Shown: positions 34,501-40,908 of the stretch, piece by piece
How the letters are laid out: every line of letters starts with the position of its first letter
Position numbering within the stretch: the stretch's first letter is position 1
NCBI GenBank assembly: GCA_951799405.1
Contig: OX637361.1
Span: 11,630,170 to 11,694,169 of the forward strand
Origin: Agapetus fuscipes
Lineage: Eukaryota > Arthropoda > Insecta > Trichoptera > Glossosomatidae
DNA: 64,000 nt
Direction of reading: 5' to 3'
Notes under the pieces: model-generated
What the model was told of the DNA's origin: nothing
Database searches by the model: none
The model's input: the letters and a program-made list of their open reading frames with translations, nothing else
Program-made: the position numbers and the translations under genes

Positions 34501-36871
34501 TGCCAGCACGGACAGATCGCGGCAGATCTGCATGATGTTCTGCATGGGCTGCTCCGCAAACCTGTCCCTGGCCGCGTTGCAGGCGATGCGGATGGACAGG
34601 CGCAGCATCTTGCTGAAGTCCTCCTTGTAGGTGGGGTGGCCGGAGAACGGAGGCCTGGGGGACAAGCAATACACTGAGCTGGGCCGGAAGTATCATCACG
34701 TCGGTAATTCTTACATACCGAATATCGGTAATATTTGTATGAAGACCTGTCAATCCAAGATAGCTGCAAGTGACCAGCTGATTAGTCTTCTTACAAATAT
34801 TACTGATATTCGGTACGTAAGAATTATTGTGGTGATGAGACTTCCAGCCCTGGGGTGTTAAATTGACACTTTCAGCACCAGAAGTTAGACAACCATGGAG
34901 TTTAGCAGCTGAGGGATACATGAAGAATGGTGTGGGATGTGTAATGTTACTGTGAAACAGAACCTTTCCGCCATCATCATCGGCCTGTAGTCTAATGGTT
35001 AACACTTCGTCCTCGTGATAGAAAGGTAGAGAGGTTGATTTCTGGCAGAGCCCACATCATATTGCATTTTTTTTCTCAAAAAATTATCAGCCTTTACAAA
35101 AGACCCGTCACCAGAGGTTCATCCAGTCTTACAGCTATCTTGCTTGAGAATTAGCGTTTTCTATACTGACAACCAAGCTCGCACAAGGCTCTTGAGATGT
35201 CAATCTATAATCTTTAATCTAAGTAGCAAAGATATAGTAACATTAAAAGCTCATATCAAATGCATGCCCACAAAGAGACAAGTGTAACTTTGCGCTTACA
35301 AATGCTGATTGTGTACTTACAAATTAAAATCCAAACCTCAAATGGTCAACCTGGTCAACAATGGTCAAACTTGCAACTTTTACCAACCTTCCCTGGAACA
35401 GGAGTGACATAGGCAAAGTGAACTATTTTCTACAGTATGGGTGGTCAGCCTCATACCAACCTATAAGTCAAGGAATGTGATTCACACACAAAAACACCCC
35501 TCAACAAATAAATCAACCTAAGTAATATGTAATTGATGAATAAAATACTTTACCTATCGAGCCAGAAGGCTAACGGTTTGACCATGGCAATGACGTTGAT
35601 GACATCGCTAAGCGTTTGAGCCTCCACCAGAGAAGTCAGCTGGTGGCAGAGCTCGTTATATAGAGAAGTGGCCGCGCACAGCAGCTTCAAGGCAAGATGC
35701 TGGAGATTCTCTCTATCTAGTTCATAATGCTGAAAACACAAAACATTGAATAAGCTTTTGTCAAATTTAAAAATTTATAAAATATTTATATTTGTTACAG
35801 AATGAATTGCAAATGAATCGCTAGAAGAACGGTGATGCATGATTGTGCATAAATATATGGTGTAATGTGTGGAAGTGAAGAATGCATGGTAAATGATTAA
35901 CGCTTTAACTGCGGATGCCACGCATAGGCGTCAAGTGTAAACTTGCATACAGTGCGGCTGTCAATCATAGACGTCATCCAACTTTGAACTTATCCCTGAC
36001 ATCTGTGTTTAAGAATTCAAAAGTCTGCAAGTGAAATGTGCTAAACCTTTGTGATTTTTGTTCTTTAATAACTAATACATGTGACTGTGCACATAATTTA
36101 TTCACAAGTGTTGTCAATCAATTAAGGTAAGAAACAGTAAATGTTTTAAAAATGTGCTTTGAAAAAGTATTCCACACTGGGGGTATTCATACAGCCAGAA
36201 TATGCAGAAGCGAAAAGGTTAAAAAATGAATGGGTTAAAGAATGCATGTGCAAGATGCAAAGGTACAAACATTGTAATCACTAGATAGATGGTGTGAGCA
36301 TTAAGAAAGAATGGTTGATTAATATTATTTGAAGCGAAAATCCAAGAGACAAGAAAGTAAAAGGTTAATTGATAAAATAATGGCTTAGGTATATGATTCA
36401 GTAAAAAAAAAATTGTAAAGGTCTGCGATACATACTCAAGAGTGAAGGTGCGTGAAAAAGCGAATTGTAGAATTATGGGGAAGCAGAAAATCTCCAGCCA
36501 TCCCTAATGGAATGACCACAAGGTTACAGTACATGAAAATATACAAAAAAATATGGCTTACAAAATTTCGTAGTTGCCCAACAGCTTCTAAGATTAGTTC
36601 TTGGTGTCCTATGGTGAATATGCCCAAATTTTCCAGATCATCCGACCTCATATTCAATAATTGTTCCCCTGTTATTTCGCTGTCCAAAAATAAAGGTATG
36701 TATTGCGAGATAACCGCGTCCAAACCTGTCAAAACAAGTTGAAACATTTGACATTTGGAAAAATATTTCATACACATAATAAAAGGGTTATTGTGGGATA
36801 TAATGTAGTGTACCTTTTAACCAGTCTGCTATTTGGTCCGCAGACCATTCTGCAACGTTTACATACGCCAT
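16276..36871 (-). CDS. cnk: Connector enhancer of kinase suppressor of Ras (CNK scaffold), complete coding region in 13 exons
   Basis: CNK is a cytoplasmic and membrane-associated scaffold that works with KSR and Raf downstream of Ras (known for the family). The coding exons are 36871-36814, 36725-36562, 35729-35554, 34654-34486, 33723-33538, 29399-29152, 28149-28027, 27612-27516, 27431-26150, 25453-25299, 23176-21009, 17982-17769 and 16503-16276, joined on the minus strand. All introns are GT-AG and all phases match, giving 1,755 residues. The domains in order are SAM (about 6-70), CRIC (about 77-165), PDZ (about 200-285), a Ser/Pro-rich linker, PH (about 840-948) and a long basic/acidic tail ending in DGEKK. 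Drosophila CNK is of similar size and order. The start is the first ATG before the SAM domain; the 5' UTR, promoter and poly(A) site were not located. Family assignment rests on the SAM-CRIC-PDZ-PH order, which is diagnostic of CNK. Confidence 0.93.
16665..16798 (-). mobile_element. Rep-C fragment with TAATC tail, cnk intron 12
   Basis: (TAATC)n then TAAGCTGCAAAGATATATATC through GGACCTACAATATAAAAACCC; the 5' half is missing. Confidence 0.8.
17284..17575 (-). mobile_element. SINE-A copy, cnk intron 12
   Basis: The tail is (TAA)n at 17,288. The head is at the right with box B GGGATTCGAACCC and an A-box-like ACCACTAGACTAC on the antisense. tRNA-derived. Confidence 0.88.
17769..17982 (-). CDS. 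cnk: cnk exon 12: conserved C-terminal block
   Basis: The acceptor is TGTTCCAG|GGACAC and completes an Arg codon left by exon 11. It encodes RDTHPTPAFSGISRIKQMFQ and then a Ser/Pro-rich stretch ending DFIYSK. The donor is TCCAAG|GTAGCT. The phase match to exon 11 across a 3-kb intron and a clean open frame in only one of three registers support it. Confidence 0.85.
18020..18430 (-). repeat. Rep-D repeat, copy 2, cnk intron 11
   Basis: Inverse of 14,555-14,975. It starts about 40 bases from the exon 12 acceptor. Confidence 0.7.
18796..19545 (+). pseudogene. Decayed THAP zinc-finger gene, two exons, inside cnk intron 11
   Basis: Exon 1 (18796-18875) encodes MMNGCVKTCKNDTRKQTKQN then SYITFHR, with donor CACCG|GTGAGT. 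Exon 2 starts at 19485 after TTTATAG and continues FPQNTHYLRKWVDAIKKTD. Together these read as the N-terminal part of a THAP domain: a Cys pair, ITFHRFP and a central Trp. At 19543-19545 the frame hits TAG where the family has a Trp codon (TGG). Beyond it the frame would read APNIQSRVCF, where THAP has C-x2-H; the His is missing. A Rep-C copy sits in its intron (19201-19437). THAP domains occur in P-element transposases and host DNA-binding proteins; which source applies is unknown. It runs antisense to cnk. Confidence 0.72.
19201..19437 (-). mobile_element. Rep-C copy inside the THAP pseudogene intron
   Basis: Full-order antisense copy, ATAATCTAAGTTGCAAGG to CCTATAAGTCAA. Confidence 0.85.
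20136..20883 (+). mobile_element. Degenerate hAT element with perfect 8-bp target duplication, cnk intron 11
   Basis: Termini are CAGGGGTCGGCAACG and GGTTGCCGACCCCTG. TACTAGAG is duplicated exactly on both sides (20128-20135, 20884-20891). Subterminal TGCGCCC repeats are seen at both ends. The interior holds transposase remnants: DDDLELEIIAMKNE at about 20,252 and STYACESIFSSTKKLKSKYR at about 20,518, the hAT dimerisation block. A (CAT)n run at 20,470-20,491 interrupts them. Size 748 bp. Confidence 0.92.
21009..23176 (-). CDS. cnk: cnk exon 11: end of the PH domain and most of the C-terminal tail
   Basis: The acceptor is TTTCCAG|GCATTG in phase 0. The first 60 residues (887-947) finish the PH domain: KPFVFKVYHTGTVFYFSCEN, then the helix SMSAWLEYITRAT with its conserved Trp. 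The remaining 660 residues are Lys/Ser/Asp-rich and probably disordered. Three related tyrosine motifs follow: GYETIKYDD (Tyr 1327), GYEKIVYGD (Tyr 1369) and GYEMLYDSE (Tyr 1420), plus VIYGEIPTY near 1247. Fly CNK recruits Src42A through a tail phosphotyrosine (known), so these are candidate equivalents (inference). The donor is TCAAG|GTAATA. Confidence 0.92.
23225..23605 (+). pseudogene. LINE 3' end, subfamily 1 (cnk intron 10)
   Basis: It encodes, with breaks, a WFGHVERMNE-like start, an R-P-R-K-V-like block, and the DRKKWxQLCRGSGH-like C-terminus of an RTE-like LINE protein. It lies 48 bases from the exon 11 acceptor. The most intact relative is at 24,290-24,540. Confidence 0.75.
24148..24242 (+). 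pseudogene. C-terminal fragment of a CR1/L2-type LINE
   Basis: The frame reads NAIPASLRELDLERLFKRHL then KTHLFVQSYYG before TAA, the familiar end of CR1/L2-clade reverse-transcriptase proteins. Downstream GGCGCTATATAAATT resembles their 3' ends. Confidence 0.65.
24290..24540 (+). pseudogene. LINE 3' end, subfamily 1, best-preserved frame
   Basis: The frame contains GKGRPRKVWSDQIEEIMKEW, ERKRRKCMKKVMD and CQDRKKWRQLCRGSGHP, the C-terminus of a LINE reverse-transcriptase protein. Further copies are at 23,225 (+), 43,905 (-), 48,170 (+), 57,018 (-) and 58,434 (+). Confidence 0.82.
24551..25126 (+). mobile_element. SINE-A copy split by Rep-C, cnk intron 10
   Basis: The head is at 24,551-24,622 (box A TAGTCCAGTGGTAAC, box B GGGTTTGAATCCC). 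The body runs to CTCACCAAAT at 24,828, then Rep-C, then the SINE tail ATCATCCTAATATTATTATT resumes at 25,099. CAAAT is present on both sides of the insert. Confidence 0.88.
24828..25094 (-). mobile_element. Rep-C copy nested in SINE-A
   Basis: It runs from (AATCT)n AAGCTGCAAAG to CCTATAAGTCAAGGAACATA. Confidence 0.88.
25139..25285 (+). mobile_element. Possible third tRNA-derived SINE head, beside cnk exon 10
   Basis: GGTATGGTCGAGGGGACAAT then AAGTTCGAGCCCCGCC resemble tRNA A and B boxes. It ends about 14 bases from the exon 10 donor. It occurs only once here, so this is tentative. Confidence 0.4.
25299..25453 (-). CDS. cnk: cnk exon 10: N-terminal half of the PH domain
   Basis: The acceptor is ATTCCAG|AGCGGC and the exon completes a split Lys codon. 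It encodes residues 835-886, with GDWQGFLLQRC, TWEQRWCILTG and TFYGYKHKE, which are the beta-1 to beta-4 strands of a PH domain with the typical W-x-x-RW motif. The donor is AGGAA|GTAAGT. PH domains bind phosphoinositides and place the scaffold at the membrane (family knowledge). Confidence 0.92.
25797..26096 (+). mobile_element. SINE-A copy (variant with 3' hairpin tail), cnk intron 9
   Basis: The head GACCGGTCCGTAGTCCAGTG is at 25,797. The tail holds the self-complementary CTAGAGTCTCTGAAATCTAG. It ends about 54 bases from the exon 9 donor. Confidence 0.88.
26150..27431 (-). CDS. cnk: cnk exon 9: long linker between PDZ and PH
   Basis: The acceptor is TTTTAG|TTTTGG and the exon encodes residues 408-834. 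FWKEIKNHKSLQ at its start is the kind of short conserved block seen at the border of CNK linkers. The rest is disordered, with Pro-rich segments TPPEPPPRPLSTQKPG and KPGYIPPKPLKN that could bind SH3 domains (inference). A helix-prone stretch around IETIQNELLEVINEQMK may be a short coiled coil. The donor is GGCAA|GTGAGT. Confidence 0.9.
27516..27612 (-). CDS. cnk: cnk exon 8: basic linker with IYLPKPRS motif
   Basis: The acceptor is CTTCATAG|AATCTA and the donor is GAAAAA|GTAAGA. The exon encodes RIYLPKPRSVVQRRNTTSG and further Arg/Ser-rich sequence. Clustered RRNT/KRRNT motifs look like basophilic-kinase sites (inference). Intron 8, which follows, is only 84 bases. Confidence 0.85.
27677..27956 (-). 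mobile_element. TTAA-flanked MITE (piggyBac-like), copy 3, cnk intron 7
   Basis: TTAA (27673-27676) then CCTTTTCACTTCTGAATATT; the far end CGCAATTTACGGG has a degraded flank. Starts 60 bases from the exon 8 acceptor. Confidence 0.75.
28027..28149 (-). CDS. cnk: cnk exon 7: Ser/Pro-rich linker
   Basis: The acceptor is ATTCCAG|ATCTTC and the donor is TTAAG|GTAACA. The exon encodes a low-complexity acidic/Ser stretch including LEASSSSDESEILSRPVS. No domain is present. At 123 bases it is a multiple of three and both borders share phase 2, so it could be used as a cassette exon without a frameshift. Confidence 0.85.
28595..28682 (+). mobile_element. SINE-B head fragment, cnk intron 6
   Basis: GATGGCTCAGTTGGTAGAAA and CCCAGGTTCGAATATGGG are the A and B boxes; it stops soon after the head. 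Confidence 0.65.
28808..29119 (+). mobile_element. SINE-A copy (hairpin-tail variant), downstream of cnk exon 6
   Basis: The head CTGGTCCGTAGTCCACTGG and the tail CTAGGGAGTCTCCCGCACAG are both present. Ends 33 bases from the exon 6 donor. Confidence 0.9.
29152..29399 (-). CDS. cnk: cnk exon 6: end of the PDZ domain and start of the linker
   Basis: The acceptor is TCTGCAG|GTGAAC and the exon encodes residues 252-333. VNYQTVVGWQPKEVLLLCQE and ADILLTLKKRP complete the PDZ fold. After this comes a basic Pro/Arg-rich stretch with LPSRKRSMPYNRWGSLPSP, a plausible phosphorylation or 14-3-3-type region (inference). The donor is CCCAG|GTGAGA. The length of 248 bases is not a multiple of three, so skipping would shift the frame. 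Opposed SINE-A copies lie 33 and about 40 bases from its two ends. Confidence 0.92.
29437..29744 (-). mobile_element. SINE-A copy (hairpin-tail variant), upstream of cnk exon 6
   Basis: Inverse of the copy at 28,808: tail CTGTGCGGGAGACTCC at the left, head ACTAGACTACAGACCGGTC at the right. Starts about 38 bases from the exon 6 acceptor. Confidence 0.9.
29870..30060 (+). repeat. Foldback-element fragment related to the one at 58,788
   Basis: It holds a small palindrome CAATATCTGCC/GGCAGATATTG around 29,962. The downstream block ATGAACTTTCACGAAGT...AAACCTAGATAAT recurs at 58,877-58,916. Confidence 0.6.
30517..30692 (-). mobile_element. Rep-C copy inside the hAT element
   Basis: TAAGCTGCAAAGATATATG to GAAACACGGGTGACATTAT; 5'-truncated. 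Confidence 0.82.
31105..31266 (+). mobile_element. Rep-C copy inside the hAT element, opposite orientation
   Basis: CAAGAGTTGTAGGGCTTATG to CTTTGCAGCTTAGATTTAG; 5'-truncated. Confidence 0.82.
31497..31727 (-). mobile_element. SINE-A copy, cnk intron 5, degenerate head
   Basis: AATAATTTATTTGGTGAGCC through GGTGACCGGTCTTTGG to ACACTAGACCAG. Confidence 0.8.
31800..31857 (-). mobile_element. hAT-like terminal fragment
   Basis: TTGCCTACCTATTAGGCG...ATGTACGCCCCTG is the inverse of the end at 41,384. Confidence 0.5.
32134..33107 (-). mobile_element. Second, inverted copy of the 30,437 hAT family with composite SINE inside
   Basis: It begins CAGTGGAGGGCAAAC, the right end of the family, and from about 32,815 carries the inverse of 30,760-30,970 (GCCATGGTAGGCGTG, CAGCCCGAAAAGG). 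The far terminus is not found. The SINE-A/B dimer (32,229-32,755) is inserted near its start. Confidence 0.75.
32229..32755 (+). mobile_element. Composite SINE-A/SINE-B dimer, copy 1
   Basis: SINE-A head at 32,231 (box B GGGTTCGATTCCC) runs to GACCAAGCTCGTAAAAA at 32,467. It passes directly into the SINE-B head GGTCGATAGCCCAATCGG and the full SINE-B body to TAGTTGCGTTTTCGCG. The same junction recurs at 51,019. Confidence 0.9.
33388..33483 (+). mobile_element. Rep-C 3' fragment, cnk intron 5
   Basis: CATGTGTTAGTGCAACTTAT to GCAACTTAAGATTTAGATG. Confidence 0.7.
33484..33532 (+). mobile_element. LINE (GAA)n tail fragment abutting the cnk exon 5 donor
   Basis: GATGATCGCCAATCTTCATT...(GAA)5 matches the end of the LINE at 52,563-52,835. 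It lies 6 bases from the exon. Confidence 0.75.
33538..33723 (-). CDS. cnk: cnk exon 5: N-terminal part of the PDZ domain
   Basis: The acceptor is TTGTAG|GAGATC and the exon encodes residues 190-251. ELGFDILPSCTGIHQVTDIK followed by SPVHSSGKIEDGDEIVQ matches a PDZ fold, with the GLGF-type carboxylate loop present as the variant ELGFDI. The donor CAG|GTACGT sits directly beside a (GAA)n retrotransposon tail at about 33,485-33,532, leaving almost no unique intron between exon and repeat. Confidence 0.92.
33745..34415 (+). mobile_element. Rep-G element (TIR-type), copy 1, split by Rep-C, cnk intron 4
   Basis: GATGAATGCTATCC, GGCGCTTGTGACATAAAA, then Rep-C, then AATGCCAATAAATGCCTTT, TGATTTTAACGATATGATAA. 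The uninterrupted copy at 55,095-55,485 gives the empty site. Confidence 0.75.
33993..34244 (-). mobile_element. Rep-C copy nested in Rep-G with 8-bp target duplication
   Basis: ACATTAAT flanks it on both sides (left ends 33,993; right starts 34,244), and occurs once at the empty site near 55,317. This fixes the ends of Rep-C and its mode of insertion. Confidence 0.9.
34486..34654 (-). CDS. cnk: cnk exon 4: second half of the CRIC domain
   Basis: The acceptor CCCCCAG|GCCTCC completes Arg and the exon encodes through residue 189. Recognisable blocks are DFSKMLRLSIRIACNAARD and the helix ending LSVLATKIIQ. The donor CAG|GTGAAG is in phase 0. GC content is well above the flanking introns, as expected of coding sequence in this AT-rich region. 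Confidence 0.92.
34980..35525 (+). mobile_element. SINE-A copy split by Rep-C, cnk intron 3
   Basis: Head CGGCCTGTAGTCTAATGG at 34,980; body to GGCTCTTGAGATGTCAA; resumes TGTGATTCACACACAAAAAC at 35,476 after Rep-C. Confidence 0.82.
35202..35475 (-). mobile_element. Rep-C copy nested in SINE-A
   Basis: TCTATAATC...AAGTAGCAAAG to CCTATAAGTCAAGGAATG; a possible short duplication ATGT flanks it. Confidence 0.82.
35554..35729 (-). CDS. cnk: cnk exon 3: first half of the CRIC domain
   Basis: The acceptor is TTTTCAG|CATTAT in phase 0. It encodes residues 75-132 beginning HYELDRENLQHLALKLLCAA, the characteristic start of the CRIC (conserved region in CNK) domain, a helical region found essentially only in this family. 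The donor is GATAG|GTAAAG, leaving AG of an Arg codon. Confidence 0.92.
35901..36218 (+). mobile_element. TTAA-flanked MITE (piggyBac-like), copy 2, cnk intron 2
   Basis: Exact TTAA on both sides (35897-35900, 36219-36222); ends CGCTTTAACTGCGGATGCC and CAGAAGCGAAAAGG. Confidence 0.85.
36562..36725 (-). CDS. cnk: cnk exon 2: rest of the SAM domain
   Basis: The acceptor is GACAG|GTTTGG and the exon completes a split Gly codon. It encodes residues 20-74, including SEITGEQLLNMRSDDLENLG and the closing GHQELILEAV helix, both standard SAM features. The donor AATTTT|GTAAGC closes in phase 0. SAM domains mediate protein-protein pairing; in fly CNK this one contacts the HYP/AVE-KSR module (family knowledge). 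Confidence 0.92.
36814..36871 (-). CDS. cnk: cnk exon 1: start codon and N-terminal half of helix 1 of the SAM domain
   Basis: This 58-base coding exon opens MAYVNVAEWSADQIADWLK and encodes residues 1-19. The WSADQIADWLKG stretch is the typical first helix of a SAM domain. The donor is AAAAG|GTACAC and leaves one base (G) over, which the next exon completes as a Gly codon. Intron 1 is only 88 bases. Confidence 0.92.
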
Positions 36872-37390
36872 TGGTAATTTGTTATTGCTGTTTTTGTTGC
36901 ACCATTTTCACCATCAGCTAGCAATGTCAATCACAACCATCTTTGTTTTTTTTCTACAAACATTCATACCAATTGCACAACAAAAATATTGGTTGAAGTA
37001 GGTATAAACAAATGTGCTAGAACTGGCATCTAGCGGGGAGTAGATATAACTTTTCAAAATAAAACTGAAATCTAGCGGTAAGTAGAAATATTTTTCCAGC
37101 TATTGTGTTACTGACATCTATCAAAAAGTAAGAAAATGATTTTACAAAAAGCTTCGCTAACAATATATAGATATCAATATCCACCCATAAATTTAAAAAT
37201 CAAATAAAAATATATTTTTGTTTATTTTGGTATTGTGAAAAAAAACTTTAATTCAAGGCACAAATATTCGAAAAATAAATATTCTGGAAAAAAATTAATG
37301 CGAAAATCAATGTGGAATGTACCTAAATACTTACCTTTCGTTAAAAATATAAGTAGGTATTCAGGATGTATTATTTTGACAAAAACAAGA
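36872..37390. promoter_or_regulatory. Upstream flank of cnk; promoter not resolved
   Basis: This is the 5' flank on the minus strand. Duplicated ACATCTAGCGGG/AAATCTAGCGGT/GACATCTATC segments lie at about 37,025-37,125. I cannot place a transcription start or tell whether a 5' UTR exon exists. Confidence 0.3.
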
Positions 37391-37635
37391 AATAATTATA
37401 AATAATTGTAAAAAATGATAAAAAACACAGAGTTTTATTTTCACAAATTGAGTATTTATTTCCACCTCAAGTACTTTCGACTTATTCACGTCATTATCAA
37501 GAGGATACTCATATCGAGTATCCTCTTGATAATGACGTGAATAAGTCGAAAGTACTTGAGGTGGAAATAAATACTCAATTTGTGAAAATAAAACTCTGTG
37601 TTTTTTATAATTTTTTATAATTATTTATAAAAATG
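37391..37635. repeat. Near-perfect long palindrome (foldback element), about 240 bp
   Basis: Arms are complementary around 37,511-37,515: GAGGATACTC|ATATC|GAGTATCCTC. From 37,421 to 37,605 I see no mismatch. Outer parts are AT-rich with a few differences. Confidence 0.93.
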
Positions 37636-38171
37636 AATTTTCACTGTGTGAATACACAAACTTTAAAAAGTCTACAAGAAATAATTAATGGACGTTGAAG
37701 ATTTAATATGATACCTATTTAATAAGACTTCACAATATAGGTACCTATTTTATTTTAGTCATCGATGGTGTAGTAGGTATCTTAGGACTACGATTTTTTA
37801 CTTTCTTGCTATAGCTGAAGGCTATAAAGAAAGTTGTTGTGTTGCTGTGTTCTTTGATTAAATTAAAATTTAATTCATTTAGTAGTTTCAGTTTTTCCAT
37901 ATTTACTCAAAAACTATTGACATTATAAAAAAAATGTCAAGTACGGAACCTAAACAATGTAGATATAGTTCTGTAATTAAAAAGCAAAAAAAAAATCCAA
38001 AATACAGCACACACGAAAAAAAAACTGAAAATGTAAAAAAAACGCGTTTTTTTAAATATTTTTTTGTGGTGGCAATTCTTAAGTTATATATTTTAATAAA
38101 CATGCTTGATTTTTTTCATACTGTAACTATTTTGCTAAGACCATAAAGTGTAAGAAACAAAAACGGCAGAT
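37636..38171. other. No gene seen
   Basis: AT-rich; the short lysine-rich frame at 37,934-38,146 lies in A-runs and is treated as chance. Confidence 0.55.
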
Positions 38172-38415
38172 TTCCTTGACTTATAGGTTGGTATGAGGCT
38201 GACCACCCATACTGTAAAAAATGGTTCACTTTGCCAATGTCACCCCTGTTTCAGGGAAGGTCGGCAAAAGTTGTGGGGCTTATGTTCATTTGAGGTTTGG
38301 ATTTTATTTGTAAGTACACATTCAGCATTTGTAAGCGCGAACTACACTTGTTGGTTTGTGGGCATACATCTGAGAGCTTTAAATGAATATATCCTTGCAA
38401 CTTAGATTATAGATT
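38172..38415 (+). mobile_element. Rep-C copy, full length, sense
   Basis: TTCCTTGACTTATAGGTTGG to CAACTTAGATTATAGATTAT. One of the best reference copies. Confidence 0.88.
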
Positions 38416-39164
38416 ATAGCTTTATAACACGCCTTGCGTTGGTTAATATACCTGTCGACCTACTTACCTAAGTGCTAGTTTTTGGAGCGCTTGAGCGCTA
38501 CTTTTACCCTAAGTATTGTTCTTGAAATGAATTTCCCCAATCTAAGCGCTAGTTTGCCCTTAAGTTAGTGCCAGTTTTGATCGTGAATACGGGGGTTGAC
38601 ATCTTGCCATATATTTATTTTCTATTGATCGATGTATCTCCTACTAGGTAGGTACCTACCTACTCGTACCAACATGAATATTGCAAGTGTGTCTACAGGT
38701 AGGTATTTTCTTCATCCTTCATGAATGAATGAATTGATGAATGAATGAGTACAATATACATTTTTTGTGATCATTAGGCACTCCACTCATTAGCATAATC
38801 AACAGCCTTTTTTCCGCTCCCAAATCACCCACCTCAGTAATTAAGCCTCTAACAATGTTAAGTATCCATTTAAAAATGTGATCCAATGAAATTCTTCGGC
38901 TGTCAGTGCGACACCAGCCTAGAGGTGCTCCACTTGGGTGGCATTTTAGGAGATAGACAACTTCCCTAGGTACCAGAATTAAATACCCACACCTACCTTT
39001 TTGCCTTTATTTATACCAAGACTTACCTAATGGATAAAGTAGGTGATAGCTGCTTATTAGTGGAACACCTAAACTCATTATGGCCCTACTAACATAGACA
39101 AGGAATCCGTAAATTGTGAATGAAATGTTTCATAGAAAAATAAGCGAGTAAATTTGTTAAGTGG
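38416..39164. other. No gene seen; unique sequence
   Basis: Contains an (ATGA)n-type run at 38,720-38,750 and imperfect AGCGCTAGTTT repeats at 38,470-38,560. Confidence 0.5.
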
Positions 39165-39535
39165 ACCAGTCGATAGCTCAGTTGGTAGAGTGCTTGCATT
39201 CCATGCCGTGAGCTCGGGTTCGAATCCCACCGAGGGTGTCAGAAACAATTTCCAGTTTCGGTGTTTATTTCAAACTCCAAAATAAAATACCGGCAAGGTT
39301 TACTTAGCCTTCACAAGAAATGAGTACCAGCCCTCTAGGGAGCTGGGAAGCCCCACTTCAAACGAAGTGGTTGGCGTAAGGCCGGCACCTTTACCTACTT
39401 GTAAAAATAAAAAATGTTCCACTCGCCACGTGCGAAAGTCTTCAGGGATAACGCAACAAGAAGTTTCACTATATGTGGAGCTTAGTTGCAAGTTGCGTTG
39501 CGTCATAGAAGAAGAAGAAAATAAAATAAATAAAT
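39165..39535 (+). mobile_element. SINE-B copy, near full length
   Basis: tRNA-like head with box A TAGCTCAGTTGGTAGAGTG and box B GGGTTCGAATCCC. The body follows with GAGGGTGTCAGAAAC, CCGGCAAGGTTTAC, GGCGTAAGGCCGGC and GGATAACGCAACAAG. Best reference copy for the family. Confidence 0.9.
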
Positions 39536-39884
39536 ATTTACAATCGTAATAAGAATACGTAACAAAGCATTTGAGGTATTTCAAAAGAGATAAATGTAGG
39601 TATGCGACATGATTTTTCAGTTTTCCAGAGGTTTCAGGATTCCATCCTTCAAGTAAATATTTGCAATTTATTTTGTAACTAATTTACCAACGCTTTAAAG
39701 ATTAAAATTACTATATTCTGCCAAAATAACCTATCTATAGCTAGAAGAATTATGAGTCGCACTTATTTTATTTTTATTAATTAATGAGTGTTTTCTTTTA
39801 TTTTTATTAATTATTTTTACATATTTACATTGTGTTATGATTGTATTTCATAATTTGTTCGTTTTGTTTATAGTTATTTTTTTT

Positions 39885-40135
39885 CAGGTTCTTATATGAG
39901 ACTGACCACCCACACTTACTGTAAAAAACAAATTCTCTTGCCAATGTCACCCCTGTTTTCAGGAAAGATCGGCATGAGTTGAAGGGTTTAGTCTCTTTGA
40001 AGATTTGGCTTTGTATTTCGTAAGTATCTATGGATGCAGCATGTTAAAGCGAACTGACACGTGCCTATTATAGGCATGTAAGCATTAAATAAGTATGAAT
40101 CGTAAATGTCAATTTATTTTCAACTTAGATTAGTA
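39885..40135 (+). mobile_element. Rep-C copy, diverged
   Basis: ATATGAGACTGACCACCCAC to TTTCAACTTAGATTAG. Confidence 0.75.
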
Positions 40136-40164
40136 ACAGATTATAGATGTATGAAATTGCTTCC

Positions 40165-40305
40165 AGAACACAGATCCTGTAAGAAGATCACAGCGACTAG
40201 CCAACCGCTGATAATGCCCATCGGAGCAATTGGCGAAACTGTCCGGAAAGAATTCACCAGACCACGGCTACATAGCCCGAATAAAGTGTCAACAAGAACC
40301 GGCAG
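40165..40305 (+). mobile_element. MITE-2-related fragment
   Basis: GATAATGCCCATCGGAGC, CCAGACCACGGCTACAT and GCCCGAATAAAGTG match the right part of 12,737-12,952. Confidence 0.6.
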
Positions 40306-40379
40306 TGAAAGCTTCAATGTATGATGATTATGATGATTGTACTTGTCAGTCTTATCACCCAATATGCCGTTGTGTTGAA

Positions 40380-40654
40380 TTGAAGATGATGATTTTAGTA
40401 TTCCGCGTATTCCCAAGAACCTACTCAGAACACTTGGGATGAAAACGCTCCGCGCCATTGCTGCAAAAACACTGACAGATCGAATATGGAACTCGGAAAT
40501 CAGAAGCATGTGCAACACTGAGGACATCGTCAGATGGAGCAGGAAGAGGAGACGGTTCTGGAGGGTCCATGTAGACCGCATGAGGGAAAGTAGGTTAACT
40601 AGGATCGTTGTACGCGAGATACCTGACGACCAGGGTTTACAAAGCGGACCGTAA
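40380..40654 (+). pseudogene. LINE reverse-transcriptase C-terminal fragment
   Basis: The frame 40,439-40,654 has RIWNSEIRSMCNTEDIVRW then HVDRMRESRLTRIV, the usual C-terminal motif of RTE-like LINE proteins. Confidence 0.65.
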
Positions 40655-40908
40655 AAAATGTGGAAGAATTTTTGGTCTTTTGCATCACAACAGGGGAATT
40701 ACGAATAAACAGATATAAAATAATAATAAAATGAAAGCTTTTATTGAAAGAACATTCTTCTTTTTATTCTGAAAATATCACCACTAAAAGAATCTGGTTT
40801 TTGCTCCTTTACTATGCTTTCAAGAAATTTATGTATATAGGGAAGTAGGCACCAACCAGATAGTAGATTGTAAAGTTATAAGTAAAAACTGGCAGTTGAA
40901 CCTAGGTG

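Noticed and set aside
38193..38405. Recurring 70-80 codon frames starting MRLTTHTV/MWLTTHTV (also 4494, 19419 minus, 34222 minus, 62279)
   Set aside because: All lie in Rep-C copies. The frame is open by chance in some copies and broken or shifted in most, so it is not evidence of a gene.
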